Of a stretch of DNA of 64,000 nucleotides, positions 19,038 through 28,710 are shown piece after piece. The stretch covers positions 852,758 through 916,757 of the forward strand of contig KE356560.1 of assembly GCA_000415965.1 (NCBI GenBank). Direction: 5' to 3'. Within the stretch, counting starts at the first letter, position 1, and every line of letters begins with the position of its first letter. Source of the DNA: Haloquadratum walsbyi J07HQW1. Lineage in GTDB: Archaea > Halobacteriota > Halobacteria > Halobacteriales > Haloferacaceae. The position numbers and the translations under genes were made by a program. Below the pieces are notes generated by a model. The model did no database searches and had not been told where the DNA came from. It saw only the letters and a program-made list of their open reading frames with translations.

Positions 19038-19562
19038 TCAGTCTGTTTGTGTCTGTGTCTGTGTCTGTGTTTGGGTTTGCGTATTTGTGTCTGCGTCAGT
19101 GTGTGTCTCTCTTTGCGTTCTTGATCCGCGTTGTGTGAGGATCTGATCAACGATTGTCCCAGTTGAGAGAATTTCATCTTCATACTGTGGCTCACGTGCA
19201 CTCGCCCTGACAACATCACACATAATTCCACGACTGGCAAGAGCATCGCGAACGGCATCGATATCATGATGTTGATCATGTCCAAGAACGATGACATCCG
19301 GTTGCAACCGTTCGATTGGAATAAAAATATCTTCAGGATGCCCGAGATGAGCAGCTGTGACAATTTCGAGTGCATCAACAACATCACGTCGTTGACGATC
19401 TGGCAGAACTGGTTTGGGTTTATGCGTCACGTTTGCACGACGGGCAATGATGACATGTAATTCGGTGCCAAATGTTGCCGCCTCGGTCAGATAATGGATA
19501 TGCCCGGGGTGAAGAATATCAAACGTTCCCTGTGCAACAACACACTCAGACTCCTCTGTCAT
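19038..19562 (-). CDS. ribL: Archaeal FAD synthase (FMN adenylyltransferase)
   Basis: The protein is a nucleotidyltransferase with the motif [14 protein letters not shown] (HPGH at 18-21) and, later, the [11 protein letters not shown] and [11 protein letters not shown] segments of the glycerol-3-phosphate cytidylyltransferase-like archaeal FAD synthases. It makes FAD from FMN and a nucleoside triphosphate. The C-terminal 25 residues are a TQTQTQTQ tail from hexanucleotide repeats. ATG at 19562 lies two bases after the stop of the JAMM gene; an ATG at 19574 would overlap it. The two genes form an operon. Confidence 0.88.
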   Translation of the reverse strand: MTEESECVVAQGTFDILHPGHIHYLTEAATFGTELHVIIARRANVTHKPKPVLPDRQRRDVVDALEIVTAAHLGHPEDIFIPIERLQPDVIVLGHDQHHDIDAVRDALASRGIMCDVVRASAREPQYEDEILSTGTIVDQILTQRGSRTQRETHTDADTNTQTQTQTQTQTQTD

Positions 19563-19564
19563 CG

Positions 19565-20191
19565 TTATCGCCATCCCCGGTCGTCGTTCGTGTGCATTCC
19601 CGTTCCTGTTCCCGTTTCCGTGTCGGTATTCTCAGTAGACTGTTGGTTCGACTGTGTCGGAGCACTCATTTCGATATCCCAGTGGCTATTCTCTTCATCA
19701 CTAGAGTGCTGGGGCTGGTCGATATCGAGATCCGATTCATCAAAATCAAAGAATGCCTCTGGGTCGGGCAGATCAACATCTAACACCTCAAGTGACCGTC
19801 GGTTGCCCTGCTGGTCAAATGCCGCCCAGTCGGTTACTCCATATGGATGACCGATAATAATGTGGACACGTCCCTTTCCGAACGCATTCCGGTCAGTATC
19901 GCTTGGTTTGAGCACACCGTTTGGATGTGAATGAATCGAGCCGACCGCATGGCGGTCATTTGGAACCATATTCGAATCAATCGTCGCACTGGTGGGTGTT
20001 GATTGAGTTCCGGGAACGATGAGCACCTCTGTGATGACCGTTCCAGAGCGGTCAAGCCCAACACGACGTGCGTCCTCGCCGCGAAGTAAGCCCATATACT
20101 CGTTCGGATGCGCCTCTTCTGAGGCCTCACGTGCGAACTCCAATGCGTCGGACGCGATTCCCAACACTGCACTCGACCGGAAAAGTCGCAT
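19565..20191 (-). CDS. JAMM/MPN-domain metalloprotease
   Basis: The 208-residue protein has the JAMM zinc site: glutamate near residue 31 (PNEYMGLL), then HSHPNG at 87-92 and SDTD at 97-100. Haloarchaeal JAMM proteins of this type include desampylases that remove ubiquitin-like SAMP modifiers, and a homologue sits beside the FAD synthase gene in Haloferax (from memory). The conserved domain ends near residue 145; the remainder is an acidic, polar tail including [10 protein letters not shown] from hexanucleotide repeats. It is first in an operon with ribL. Confidence 0.85.
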   Translation of the reverse strand: MRLFRSSAVLGIASDALEFAREASEEAHPNEYMGLLRGEDARRVGLDRSGTVITEVLIVPGTQSTPTSATIDSNMVPNDRHAVGSIHSHPNGVLKPSDTDRNAFGKGRVHIIIGHPYGVTDWAAFDQQGNRRSLEVLDVDLPDPEAFFDFDESDLDIDQPQHSSDEENSHWDIEMSAPTQSNQQSTENTDTETGTGTGMHTNDDRGWR

Positions 20192-20408
20192 ATTGAATTC
20201 AAGGGCAGCCTCTTCTATACACCTTTCGAGGGAATGGTGAGTATTTCCTCACTCTGTTATATAAATTATAATACCTATGATATGATTGCAGTCAATCTCC
20301 ACTGACCCTGCGGCGATATCATCTGAGTATCCTGGTGAGGATATCATCTGAGATCGCTGTACAATGGCGTTTTTGACTACGAGGATTCGACGCAGTACAA
20401 ACTAAAGT

Positions 20409-20414
20409 CTTAAC
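20409..20414 (+). promoter_or_regulatory. TATA box of the RecJ-like gene
   Basis: CTTAAC lies 25-30 bases before ATG 20439, with no ribosome binding site between. It fits a leaderless promoter. Confidence 0.5.
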
Positions 20415-20438
20415 CACAACGCACCACTCAGATAGAGT

Positions 20439-22376
20439 ATGACTACTGATAGCGCCGGGGATTCCGGCGGCGACTCGCGTCCGAATTCGGGCGCCGATTC
20501 ACGACCTATCGTTTATGATCTTGCCCCTGACTGTACACGTGAGGATATTGAAGATAATGCGAATTATCACGCAGTCGTCAATGGGGTTGTTGAGTACGGC
20601 ATTTTCATCGATATTGCAGACGATATTTCAGGACTTGTTCATGATTCAAATCTCAATCGCTCCTATGAAGTCGGTGACCGGCTGACGGTCACACTTGAGT
20701 CTATCCGCGATAACGGTGATCTTGCATTTGACGTCTTCAATGAATCAAGCTATCAGACCGTCGTTGTTGAGCACGATCCTGAACTCACTGCAATTGACGA
20801 GCTTGAACCTGGGATGGAGACGTACGTCGCAGGAAAGGTCACAAAAATCAAACAGACCGGCGGTCCAACGATCTTCCGGATTGCTGATGAAACCGGCATT
20901 GTCGCCACAGCAGCCTTCCAAGAGGCGGGCGTTCGTGCATTCCCTACTGTCGAACTCGATGATATTGTTCGCGTTGGTGGGACTGTTGAACCACATGAAG
21001 GCTCGCTTCAAATTGAAGTTGAATCATTGACACGGCTCGATGGCGCTGATGCCGAGGAGACACGAGCACGCCTCGACAGTGCCTTCGCGGAACGCGCCGC
21101 TCCACCAGACGTTTTACCACTCATTGAGTGGGATGCACTTGAGCCGCTGATCGATGATCTTCGTGATGTTGCACAGTTGCTTCGCCGGACAGTACTTGAG
21201 GGGCGACCGATTCGTATTCGTCATCATGCTGATGGTGATGGCATGTGTGCATCGGTTCCCGTCCAACTTGCGCTTGAACGATACATTCGTGATGTGTACG
21301 ACGATGATGATGCCGCACGGCATCTCGTGAAACGACTTCCTTCGAAGGCGCCATTCTATGAGATGGAAGATGTCACTCGCGATCTCAACTTTGCACTTGA
21401 AGGACGATCACGACACGGACAGCGGCTACCTCTTTTATTGATGCTTGATAATGGCTCGACAGAAGAAGACGTGCCTGCATATGAGAATCTCGCACACTAT
21501 GACGTGCCAACTGCAGTGATTGACCATCATCATCCTGACCCCTCAGCCGTTGATCCATTATTAGATGCTCATGTGAATCCGTATCTAAACGATGAAGATT
21601 ATCGCATCACTACCGGGATGTTGTGTGTTGAACTTGCACGGATGATTGATCCATCGGTGACTGATGAGATTCAGCATGTCCCCGCAGTTGCCGGACTTGC
21701 AGATCGATCAAAAGCAGATGCAATGACGTCATATATTGAGTTGGCATCGACCGTTGGGTATGACCGTGATCGATTACTTGAGCTTGGTGAAGCACTCGAT
21801 TATGCTGCTCACTGGCTTCGATACAGCGACGGGCAATCAATCGTCAATGACGTCTTAAACGTCGGATGTAACGATGAATCACGACATACCGAGCTTGTTG
21901 ATTTCCTCTCAAGCCGTGCTAAGCGGGATGTCGAACGACAACTCGATGCGACTGTTCCACATCTTACACATGAACGGCTTGATTCCGGTGCACATCTTTA
22001 TCAGATCAATCTTGATGAGTGGGCTCACCGATTTACCTATCCAGCACCTGGAAAGACAACAGGAAAACTTCATGACCGGCAGGTCGAAGCACACGGTGAA
22101 CCAGTAATTACGATTGGATATGGTCCTGACTTTGCGGTATTGCGGTCAGACGGCGTTCGACTCGATATTCCACGGATGGTGACTGAACTTAACGAGGAAG
22201 TTGTCGGGGGTGGCGTCTCTGGTGGTGGACATCTCGTTGTTGGATCGATCAAATTTGTCGAAGGAATGCGTGAGGCAGTCCTTGACAGTCTTGTCACGAA
22301 GATGGGTGATGCAGAACTTGATGCAACGCTTTCATCACACGCTGTTGCGGATGGTGCATCTGAAATCGACGACTGA
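20439..22376 (+). CDS. S1/OB-fold plus DHH-family (RecJ-like) single-strand exonuclease
   Basis: The 645-residue protein combines an S1 RNA-binding fold (about 40-105, VVNGVVEYGIFIDIADDISGLVH), a second OB fold (120-200, VAGKVTKIKQTGGPTIFRI) and a DHH phosphoesterase core. Motifs are HADGDG near 264, DNGS near 337 and the DHHH of VIDHHHPD near 360, with a C-terminal DHHA1-like GGGVSGGGHLVVGS. This is the architecture of archaeal RecJ/GAN-related nucleases, which act on single-stranded nucleic acid. The first 25 residues are a Gly/Ser/Asp tail. It is divergent from the JAMM-ribL operon. Confidence 0.9.
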   Translation: MTTDSAGDSGGDSRPNSGADSRPIVYDLAPDCTREDIEDNANYHAVVNGVVEYGIFIDIADDISGLVHDSNLNRSYEVGDRLTVTLESIRDNGDLAFDVFNESSYQTVVVEHDPELTAIDELEPGMETYVAGKVTKIKQTGGPTIFRIADETGIVATAAFQEAGVRAFPTVELDDIVRVGGTVEPHEGSLQIEVESLTRLDGADAEETRARLDSAFAERAAPPDVLPLIEWDALEPLIDDLRDVAQLLRRTVLEGRPIRIRHHADGDGMCASVPVQLALERYIRDVYDDDDAARHLVKRLPSKAPFYEMEDVTRDLNFALEGRSRHGQRLPLLLMLDNGSTEEDVPAYENLAHYDVPTAVIDHHHPDPSAVDPLLDAHVNPYLNDEDYRITTGMLCVELARMIDPSVTDEIQHVPAVAGLADRSKADAMTSYIELASTVGYDRDRLLELGEALDYAAHWLRYSDGQSIVNDVLNVGCNDESRHTELVDFLSSRAKRDVERQLDATVPHLTHERLDSGAHLYQINLDEWAHRFTYPAPGKTTGKLHDRQVEAHGEPVITIGYGPDFAVLRSDGVRLDIPRMVTELNEEVVGGGVSGGGHLVVGSIKFVEGMREAVLDSLVTKMGDAELDATLSSHAVADGASEIDD

Positions 22377-22757
22377 GTTACCACCACCGATCATCACTGC
22401 GTTTAGACTTTCTCGTTTCTAATTCGATTCGAGTTCCGAACGTTGAATTTTGATTCTCAATTATTAAATATCAATTATCGAGTTCCACGTTTCAGATCCA
22501 GACTTCGATTATTCAGTGTCCATACAGCGTCGTGACAACACGATGTCCTCGATCACACACGAATAGTGAGCACAATTGCAGTACTGGGAGTCATTAAAAT
22601 TATCAGGATATCTAGCATTTTGAGCCTCAAACCGTCAATCTATTCAGTAGGTAAGAATCCAAAAATTACAATAAAAAAGAAAATGCTTGCGGCGCTCGGT
22701 TTCTATTAAATTACTAATGCTATCGGGCGAGTGAACAACCCAAACTCAGAGAGTCAC
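22377..22757. other. Intergenic stretch between convergent genes
   Basis: AT-rich sequence between the stops of the RecJ-like and nitroreductase genes. It contains short oligo-A runs (22670-22690) that could act as terminators on the minus strand. I see no gene or repeat. Confidence 0.5.
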
Positions 22758-23357
22758 TTAGTCGTCGAATCCGCCGTGGTGGAGTATTTCATCAACCGGC
22801 TTTCGATCACTCGGGAACTCTCGTTCTTGTAGCTCATCAGAGAGCGTTTCTGCGGGCGCGCGCTCACCAATCGCAATCATACATTCAACACTGAATCCGT
22901 CCGGGACATCAAGTTGCTCTGCTGCAGCCTCATAATCAAGCCCTTGCATCGCGTGTGTGACCAGTTCGCGACGAGTCGCCTCTAGTGCAAGGTTCTGCCA
23001 TGCTGCGCCCGTATCGAAGGAATGGGTACGGGCAGGCTCTCCATTATGATCAAAGGTTTCCTTCGATACGAGAGTGACAAGCACAGCAGCATCCTCAGCC
23101 CACTCTCGATTGCCTGCAGTGAGCAAATTAGCAAACAGCTCGAATTCTTCATCCTCCTGAGTGGCGTATAGGAACCGCCAGTGTTGGTTATTATACGAAG
23201 ACGGCGCCCATCGTGCCGCCTCGAATAGAGGCAGATACTGTTCTTCATCGAGCGATTCGCCTGTCATCGCTCTGGGTGACCATCGATTAACGAGAAGCGG
23301 CTCAATATCTTCTTCTGGAGCTCTATGCTCTGCGACTTCCTTTCGGAGTTCTTCCAT
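22758..23357 (-). CDS. Nitroreductase-family FMN oxidoreductase
   Basis: The 199-residue protein has the family layout: VNRWSPRAMTGESL (FMN phosphate contact, residues 25-38), FEAARWAPSSYNNQHWRFLYA, AWQNLALEATRRELVTHAMQGLDY in the middle, and IAIGERAP near the C-terminus. These enzymes reduce nitro compounds, quinones or flavins with NAD(P)H; the substrate is unknown. ATG at 23357 is preferred to the longer start at 23381, which adds a cysteine-rich stretch. Confidence 0.9.
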   Translation of the reverse strand: MEELRKEVAEHRAPEEDIEPLLVNRWSPRAMTGESLDEEQYLPLFEAARWAPSSYNNQHWRFLYATQEDEEFELFANLLTAGNREWAEDAAVLVTLVSKETFDHNGEPARTHSFDTGAAWQNLALEATRRELVTHAMQGLDYEAAAEQLDVPDGFSVECMIAIGERAPAETLSDELQEREFPSDRKPVDEILHHGGFDD

Positions 23358-24185
23358 ATCACTCCTACATGACGAACACACAAATCTACCCCGAAATCAT
23401 CCCGTGAAAATAACATTATTAATCAAATAGATTTGAATTGACTCTGAGGCTGATGATGGGGAGTATGCGACAATCATAGTGAAAACAGATCGATAATTGG
23501 ATTTCTTCGAAAACCCTCACGAGATAATAATCTCACCGCTTCAGTTATGATTGGTATTTTGAACTGGCGTTCTTCCATCTCCACCTGCATCTGCATCTAT
23601 ATTCACTAGCCTCTTGGGTGGTCCAATGACAACCCGCCGTGATATTGTGTGTATCAACTAACAGTCTTGCCACGGCACATTCTATCTGTCGTGAGGGACA
23701 ACAGTAGTGTCAGTCTCAGTGTTTGTCCCATGGCATATGTCGATGTCCGTCGTCCCTGACGACTGTCTGTCTAGTCACGTATCGTGTTCGACTCATCGTT
23801 TGAGTCAGGATTAGAATCAAAAGCTCACACCACAGCCTCCTTCGACGCGCCCGTAACCGGACACAGGATAAAAGAAATCTCGAAGTTCTGAGGGACAAAC
23901 ACATGTCCGCGTTATGGGTCTTTTCTCAGATGATCAATTAGGCTTAGAGACAGTCACCCCGATTATATCAGATGCTCGTAGACGCTAATGTATGAGATAC
24001 CCCCGCTTGCGAGTCGTATCTCAATGTTGTCCTCAATGTTAATCGTCGCCAGGACCTCGATTCCGATTTTAACCCAGATCCAAATTAAGTAATACTCCAC
24101 AGTCAGCGTCTGCACTACTGAGTTGACTGAGATCAACGAGGATGAGTAATGCGTCGTGTTTATATAGAATTTGACGCTCCTGGTG
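23358..24185. other. Long intergenic stretch with an inverted repeat
   Basis: No gene is convincing in these 828 bases. An 11-base inverted repeat (GTGTTTGTCCC at 23719-23729, GGGACAAACAC at 23892-23902) bounds a segment of about 184 bases with a higher GC middle; a 62-codon minus-strand frame lies exactly between the repeats but has no recognisable family. Frames at 23963-24205 look non-coding. Confidence 0.45.
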
Positions 24186-25748
24186 TCAACGACTGGTGAG
24201 CCCAACGTCTCTGGAACCTGTGACCGGAGTCCCAGTAGCGTTTACCACAGGTCGCACTTGATTTGCGCCTCCAACGTCGTCTACATATTTGATATTGGAG
24301 TTACTAGAGTCAAGAAAGAGGATCTCCTGTGCGCCATCGCCATCAGTATCAGCCGTCGTGATCGGTGATTTTGCTGCCGATCCGCTTTGTGTCAGTGCAG
24401 TAGCGCCTCCATCATTGGCATCGATTGCTTTGATATTGTTCGAGTTGACAAACAGTGCCTCATCTGCTGAGTCCCCATCCACGTTAAACAGTTGCCCGAC
24501 GCCGATTCCGATTCCATTGTTCGAGTCCGCTGTCGGACCAAGAGACTTGACGCCTCCGTTAGGACCAGGTTCAAGATATTTGAGGTTCTGGCTCGAATCC
24601 GCAAACACGAGTTCGTTCGTCCCATCGCCGTCGATATCGCCGATTGCGGAGAGAGCATCAGCCCCAGTTTGTGCGACTGTCGTCACGTCTCCCGATGAAT
24701 CCACACGGAACAGTTTATTCGAGTTTGAGTTCGTGAAGAATACCGATGACTCGCTTCCATTAAATTGACCTGTGACCATTGCTGACTTACTGGTACTCGG
24801 ATTGACACTTGCACCGGCGGGAACCAGGGTCGTCTCATTTCGTTTCTGTGCGCCCGTGCTCGTGTTAATCGCCTCAACTGTCTTGATTACCCCCGATGAA
24901 TTGGTAAACGGTTGTTCAGACCGACCATCACCGTCGATATCGGCAGCGGTGCCGAGCACATCCACATCAGAGCGACTGATCAGTATAAGATTGTCCGGAT
25001 CCGTTCCATTCTCATTGACCAATTTGAGTCCACCCGTCACAACCGTTTGTGACCCAGGTGCGAATGGGTCATTGCTGGCACCGTTTGTTCCACCCCCACC
25101 ATCACTCCCACCGCTACTACCGCCATCGCTTCCACCACTGCCGCTGCCGTTGATTTGACTTCCCGGTTGGACATTGACACGACTATCTGTCGAGGTGAGT
25201 CCGAACGTTGCTGTGAGTGGTGAGGCTGGTGTTGTGTCATATGTAAGTGTGACATTGATTGCTCGTGGCTCATCCCCGACTGTTGACGATAACTCAATAA
25301 GCGCGTCCGTATCGCTGATGACTGTGTGGTTCACTGTTCGGGCGAATGTTGAGTTATTGGCGAACGACTCAGAGATTGTTTCCGTATCGATGCTAAACGG
25401 TGTCGTTGATGAGTCAGTCGAAAGACGAGCCGTTCCCCGGTCCGTCCCGACGTTTTCAACTGGGACGGTCACCGTGAGCGAGTCAGCTGTCACGTTTTCT
25501 TCGATAACCCGGAGCGTCGTGCCGTTTTGCGTCCGAAACACACTCCGACGACCCGGCGACGATGTCTGAATGTCGCTTTGATTGATATTACCAAGTTGTG
25601 GCACGATGAATTGATCGTCGATTTGCACGTCGACCTCTGAGGAGACTGAACTCTCGCTGAGTGTTGCCGTGACGGCGAGACCACCCCCGACGACACTCAG
25701 AACAACCGTCCCGATCACCAACATCTCAAATGCCCCATGGGAGCTCAT
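24186..25748 (-). CDS. Surface protein with N-terminal membrane helix and FG-GAP/EF-hand-like propeller repeats
   Basis: The 520-residue protein starts at ATG 25748. A single hydrophobic helix (residues 7-30, LVIGTVVLSVVGGGLAVTATL) without clear cleavage site is followed by a Thr/Ser-rich beta domain to about 200, then a Gly/Ser linker (SGGSDGGGG). The C-terminal half has spaced Asp-rich turns, DIDGDGRSE, DIDGDGTNE, NVDGDSADE and DTDGDGAQE, each followed by a strand: calcium-binding propeller blades of the FG-GAP/VCBS type. Many N-x-S/T sites suggest glycosylation. A paralogue lies in inverted orientation at 32444-34869. Function unknown; adhesion or surface binding is a guess from the fold. 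Confidence 0.8.
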   Translation of the reverse strand: MSSHGAFEMLVIGTVVLSVVGGGLAVTATLSESSVSSEVDVQIDDQFIVPQLGNINQSDIQTSSPGRRSVFRTQNGTTLRVIEENVTADSLTVTVPVENVGTDRGTARLSTDSSTTPFSIDTETISESFANNSTFARTVNHTVISDTDALIELSSTVGDEPRAINVTLTYDTTPASPLTATFGLTSTDSRVNVQPGSQINGSGSGGSDGGSSGGSDGGGGTNGASNDPFAPGSQTVVTGGLKLVNENGTDPDNLILISRSDVDVLGTAADIDGDGRSEQPFTNSSGVIKTVEAINTSTGAQKRNETTLVPAGASVNPSTSKSAMVTGQFNGSESSVFFTNSNSNKLFRVDSSGDVTTVAQTGADALSAIGDIDGDGTNELVFADSSQNLKYLEPGPNGGVKSLGPTADSNNGIGIGVGQLFNVDGDSADEALFVNSNNIKAIDANDGGATALTQSGSAAKSPITTADTDGDGAQEILFLDSSNSNIKYVDDVGGANQVRPVVNATGTPVTGSRDVGLTSR

Positions 25749-26745
25749 AAGAGTAACTGCTCCTGTTTGTTCAACTCTTGTACTGGTTCTTGTAAATATC
25801 CTGTTCGATGCCAAATTGATATGAGAGGGGTGTTACTGCTATCTGTCCCGGTTGAACCTTGGTGGCGGCACGCCTGCACGTAGCTCATGATGACTTCCTC
25901 CCGATTCGAGTATATTCGAGTATCATACCAACCTGAAGTGACGCGACTGTGGGCGTGGGGACCAATATGTTCGGAGCTGACTGCTCTGTGTCATCCTCGA
26001 TTGTACTATCAGGAATGTATAATTCCTCCCATACAGCGTCACCCGTCGGTCTCTGCATATATTATAGTGGAATGTGAGGAATATGGCTTGTCATCCCAAT
26101 CGTAAATGCGAAGACTACTGAACGGCACGACACAGCCTGCTGAGAGTCATAGCGTGTCTCTATCGTTTGACTCATCTACGCGAATTGTCTGCAGGGTTGC
26201 ACTTTGTGCCTGCTAATAATGAGAACTCCCTGAGGGTAGATTTCGTTAATATCGCTGTCGGTATGAATCATAACCAGACCCGGATCACGGTCATACTGAT
26301 GATGTCACGGTGAGCTTACTGATCCTCAGCAAAATCATGAGTGCGGGTGATAGAGTCCCAAATCACAATGTATTATCTCTGTTCTGGATTCGGGAGGCAT
26401 GTCATATTCATCATTTCGTTCCAACTCAAACATCCATAAGTATATTTTACACTCTCCAGGATTATGTCTGAAGAAATTATCACAGAGAATCCACCGAATA
26501 TGGATCTCTGAGTTGATGTCATATTTGAGAGGTAATTTCCATCTCAGTTCACGGGGTCGCACGCTGAGAATATTCCATCCCTCCTTTTACACACTAAGAA
26601 TCCAGTTTGATGTGCAATTTGCGCCGATCTCGGTAAATTATATGTTGTGATTGCTGCGGAATTACACATCTGTTTATAACTCACAGCCTGAGAACCGATG
26701 CTAAGTACCCGTAGAAATACCCAAATCGAAGTGGTTGTGGAAAAG
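25749..26745. other. Long AT-rich non-coding stretch
   Basis: Almost 1 kb between the divergent surface-protein gene and the small helical protein. Short frames on both strands (for example 25887-26105 and 26399-26650) lack acidic composition and family features. The region next to 25749 should hold the promoter of the surface-protein gene. No repeat or RNA was recognised. Confidence 0.5.
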
Positions 26746-27021
26746 ATGAGAATTGAAACAACCGAAGACCGCAATCGACTGTGGGAGAATCTGTGTGAAG
26801 CCACCGGGGAAAATGCCCGCTCGAAGGCACTGGATCAAGCAGCCCGATACTATCTGCGGATGTGCGGTGGGGTTGCTGCATACAGGCGTGTGAATATACA
26901 GACACTGCTTGATGAAGCCGAAGCACAAGGGAGTCTCACGGCGCCCGAGATCGCAGCCATTCTCGACGAGTGTGAGTTGCCAGTGACGTATGAAACGATA
27001 TCGTCAGTCGGTCCAGAGTGA
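26746..27021 (+). CDS. Small helical haloarchaeal protein, function unknown
   Basis: The 91-residue product (ATG 26746) begins MRIETTEDRNRLWENLCEATGENARSKALDQAARYYLRM, a pattern of one strand and two helices seen in small ribbon-helix-helix-like haloarchaeal proteins often found near mobile or plasmid genes. The rest (LLDEAEAQGSLTAPEIAAILD) may be a second helical hairpin. A start at 26698 would add 16 residues. It could be a DNA-binding regulator of the surrounding accessory genes, but only its shape and place suggest this. Confidence 0.6.
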   Translation: MRIETTEDRNRLWENLCEATGENARSKALDQAARYYLRMCGGVAAYRRVNIQTLLDEAEAQGSLTAPEIAAILDECELPVTYETISSVGPE

Positions 27022-27130
27022 GCGATGTGTGCCTAAGGGCACAACATCAAAATACACCATGCCCTCTCATTCTCATATAAGTGTCGTATATCGACACACT
27101 CGGGGTATAATTTTCGACAGACGCAGCTAT

Positions 27131-27205
27131 GGTTGGTTGAGCTCAGAGTTATAGATAACTAAAGTCGAAAGAGAAGCATTTACCCTGTGGTGTCAGGCGC
27201 CTGAG
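27131..27205. repeat. Partial copy of the 61201-61399 dispersed element (right part)
   Basis: TAGATAACTAAAGTCGAAAG here matches TAGATAACAAAAGCCGAGAG at about 61351, and the following GTGGTGTCAGGCGCCTGAG resembles GGGTGACGCCTGG at the right terminus of that element. No left part is visible. Confidence 0.4.
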
Positions 27206-27228
27206 TCGGTAATTAGGCCGAATGACGA

Positions 27229-27804
27229 TTAGCCGTCAGTACTCAGTGGGTTGATCGCAACGCCGATGTCGTATGACCCTGGATCTGCAGTGTCGTCAAG
27301 TTCAGCAATGATGCCGATATCTTGAGTACCAGAAATCTCCGCAATGTAGGTTCCTTCACCGGTCTGGACAGCATTACCATCGCCATTGCCCCCATCAGGG
27401 TCAAGATCATCTGGGGTTTGGCCTGAAACATTGTCTTCTCCAGTATTCACGACATCGACATCAATAGCATCAGGCGAGTCGACAGTGACTTGTACATCTA
27501 GGTTGTCTGCTGCACTGTTTTCAATTGAAGCCGCAAATGCAGCGAGGTCACCGTTATTCAGTTCGACCGCTGCCTGAAACTCCGTGTTGTCGTCGCTCGT
27601 CCGTACAAAGCTTGCATCTACATCTGAAGAGCCGCCGGAGTTAACGACTGAGACGTCAGTCACTGTCAGTGCCTGTTCAGCTTGGACGTCGGCTTGTCCT
27701 TCGACACTTCCAGAGAGTCCTGATGCGGCGGCTGTGACTCCTGCACCTGCGGCGGCTACTCCTGCTGTTCCGAGTATGATCGACCGTCTACTAAAGTCCG
27801 GCAT
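27229..27804 (-). CDS. Tat-secreted protein, intact member of a local family
   Basis: The 191-residue protein begins MPDFSRRSIILGTAGVAAAGAGVTAAASG, a twin-arginine signal peptide (SRRSII) with alanine-rich hydrophobic core. The mature part is acidic and beta-rich: EQALTVTDVSV, ASFVRTSDDNTEFQAAVELNNGD, then a DPDGGNGDGNAVQ loop and the end DTADPGSYDIGVAINPLSTDG. I know no function for it. Two more members lie upstream at 28128-28710 and 29846-30334, both damaged or altered. A 14-bp palindrome (27871-27884) lies about 67 bases upstream. Confidence 0.8.
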   Translation of the reverse strand: MPDFSRRSIILGTAGVAAAGAGVTAAASGLSGSVEGQADVQAEQALTVTDVSVVNSGGSSDVDASFVRTSDDNTEFQAAVELNNGDLAAFAASIENSAADNLDVQVTVDSPDAIDVDVVNTGEDNVSGQTPDDLDPDGGNGDGNAVQTGEGTYIAEISGTQDIGIIAELDDTADPGSYDIGVAINPLSTDG

Positions 27805-27870
27805 GTGTACAATATATATTATTGAGCGGCATTCATATCAATATTTTGTAACGTTTTCGAAACAGACTAC

Positions 27871-27884
27871 TTTCAATATTGAAA
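27871..27884. promoter_or_regulatory. Perfect palindrome TTTCAATATTGAAA upstream of the Tat-secreted protein gene
   Basis: The 14-base sequence is its own reverse complement and sits in a conserved block (ACGTTNTCGAAANNGACTACTTTCAATATTGAAAC). An identical palindrome in the same block occurs at 30732-30745 and a degenerate one at 28768-28781. It may be an operator bound by a dimeric regulator; this is inference. Confidence 0.5.
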
Positions 27885-27915
27885 CTCGGGGACTCTTTAT
27901 CGATAATACGTGATA

Positions 27916-27945
27916 TCCATGTACCGTCTGCTAAAGTCTGGCAAC
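27916..27945 (-). pseudogene. Remnant of the start of another Tat-family gene
   Basis: Minus-strand TTGCCAGACTTTAGCAGACGG reads L/M-P-D-F-S-R-R and matches the first codons of the intact gene at 27804 almost base for base. The sequence beyond diverges at once. It looks like the stub of a deleted copy. Confidence 0.45.
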
Positions 27946-28127
27946 GAATCAGACGGTCCGTCGTCTCTTCCAGCGACGGTCTTTTATTGTTTGACGATTG
28001 CACAGCAAAGCCGAGAGTCAGAGAGTCAAACAGAGCGAGTGTCGCGTCAGCAATAACGTCGCCTTCTTGTATCGAGTGAGTGCTCTGTCGTATCAATTTC
28101 CGAGGGAATAATTAACCCGAGCTTGCA

Positions 28128-28710
28128 TTAGTTAGTGCTCAGTGGGATTGCAGCGCCGATGTCGTACGACCCAGGCGAAGCGGTATCGTCAAGCTCGGCA
28201 AATACCCCACTCTGCTCAGTCACAGATCCTGCAGTACTGTTAGAACCAGCATCACTAATCTTGTGACAAATGTTCCATCGCCGGTCTGGACAGCGTTCCT
28301 GTTCGCCCTGCCGTCACCAGGGTCAAGATCCTCCGTTCTGTCGTCATCAACTGATTCGTTATTCCTGACGTCAACATCGATGACATCAGGCGCATCGACA
28401 GTGACTTTGCCAGTCAATTCACCCACTGCGCTGTTTTCGAGCGTCGCATCAAACAGAACGCCGTCACCATCGCTCAATTCGACAGCCACCTGGAAGCTAG
28501 TATCGTCGTCGCTCGTCCACGCGAACCTCGCGTCTTGATCGCCAGACACACTCACATCAGTGACGGTCAATGCCTGCTCGGCTCGCACATCGGCTTGTCC
28601 TTCGACACTTCCAGAGAGTCCTGACGCAGCGGTCGTCACTCCAGCACCCGCAGCGGCAACCCCTGCCGTCCTGAGTATGAGCGACCTCTAGTAACGTCTG
28701 GGATGGACAT
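28128..28710 (-). pseudogene. Tat-secreted family member inactivated by two frameshifts
   Basis: The middle (28220-28639) reads SGLSGSVEGQADVRAEQALTVTDVSV... in one frame and is about as long as its intact neighbour at 27229. Two indels break it. In the signal region, minus-strand AGAGGTCGCTC lacks one base of the neighbour's AGACGGTCGATC, moving the twin-arginine codons out of frame. After GTFVT near 28262 the frame shifts again; in the next frame the expected end appears (AELDDTASPGSYDIGAAIPLSTN, stop at 28128-28130). The product would lack both signal peptide and correct C-terminus. Confidence 0.8.

Noticed and set aside
23963-24205. Minus-strand frame of 80 codons overlapping the end of the surface-protein gene
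   Set aside because: Isoleucine- and tyrosine-rich product without halophilic composition; its start lies inside the neighbouring gene.
25887-26105. Plus-strand frame of 72 codons
   Set aside because: Cysteine-rich and non-acidic, no start signal or family.
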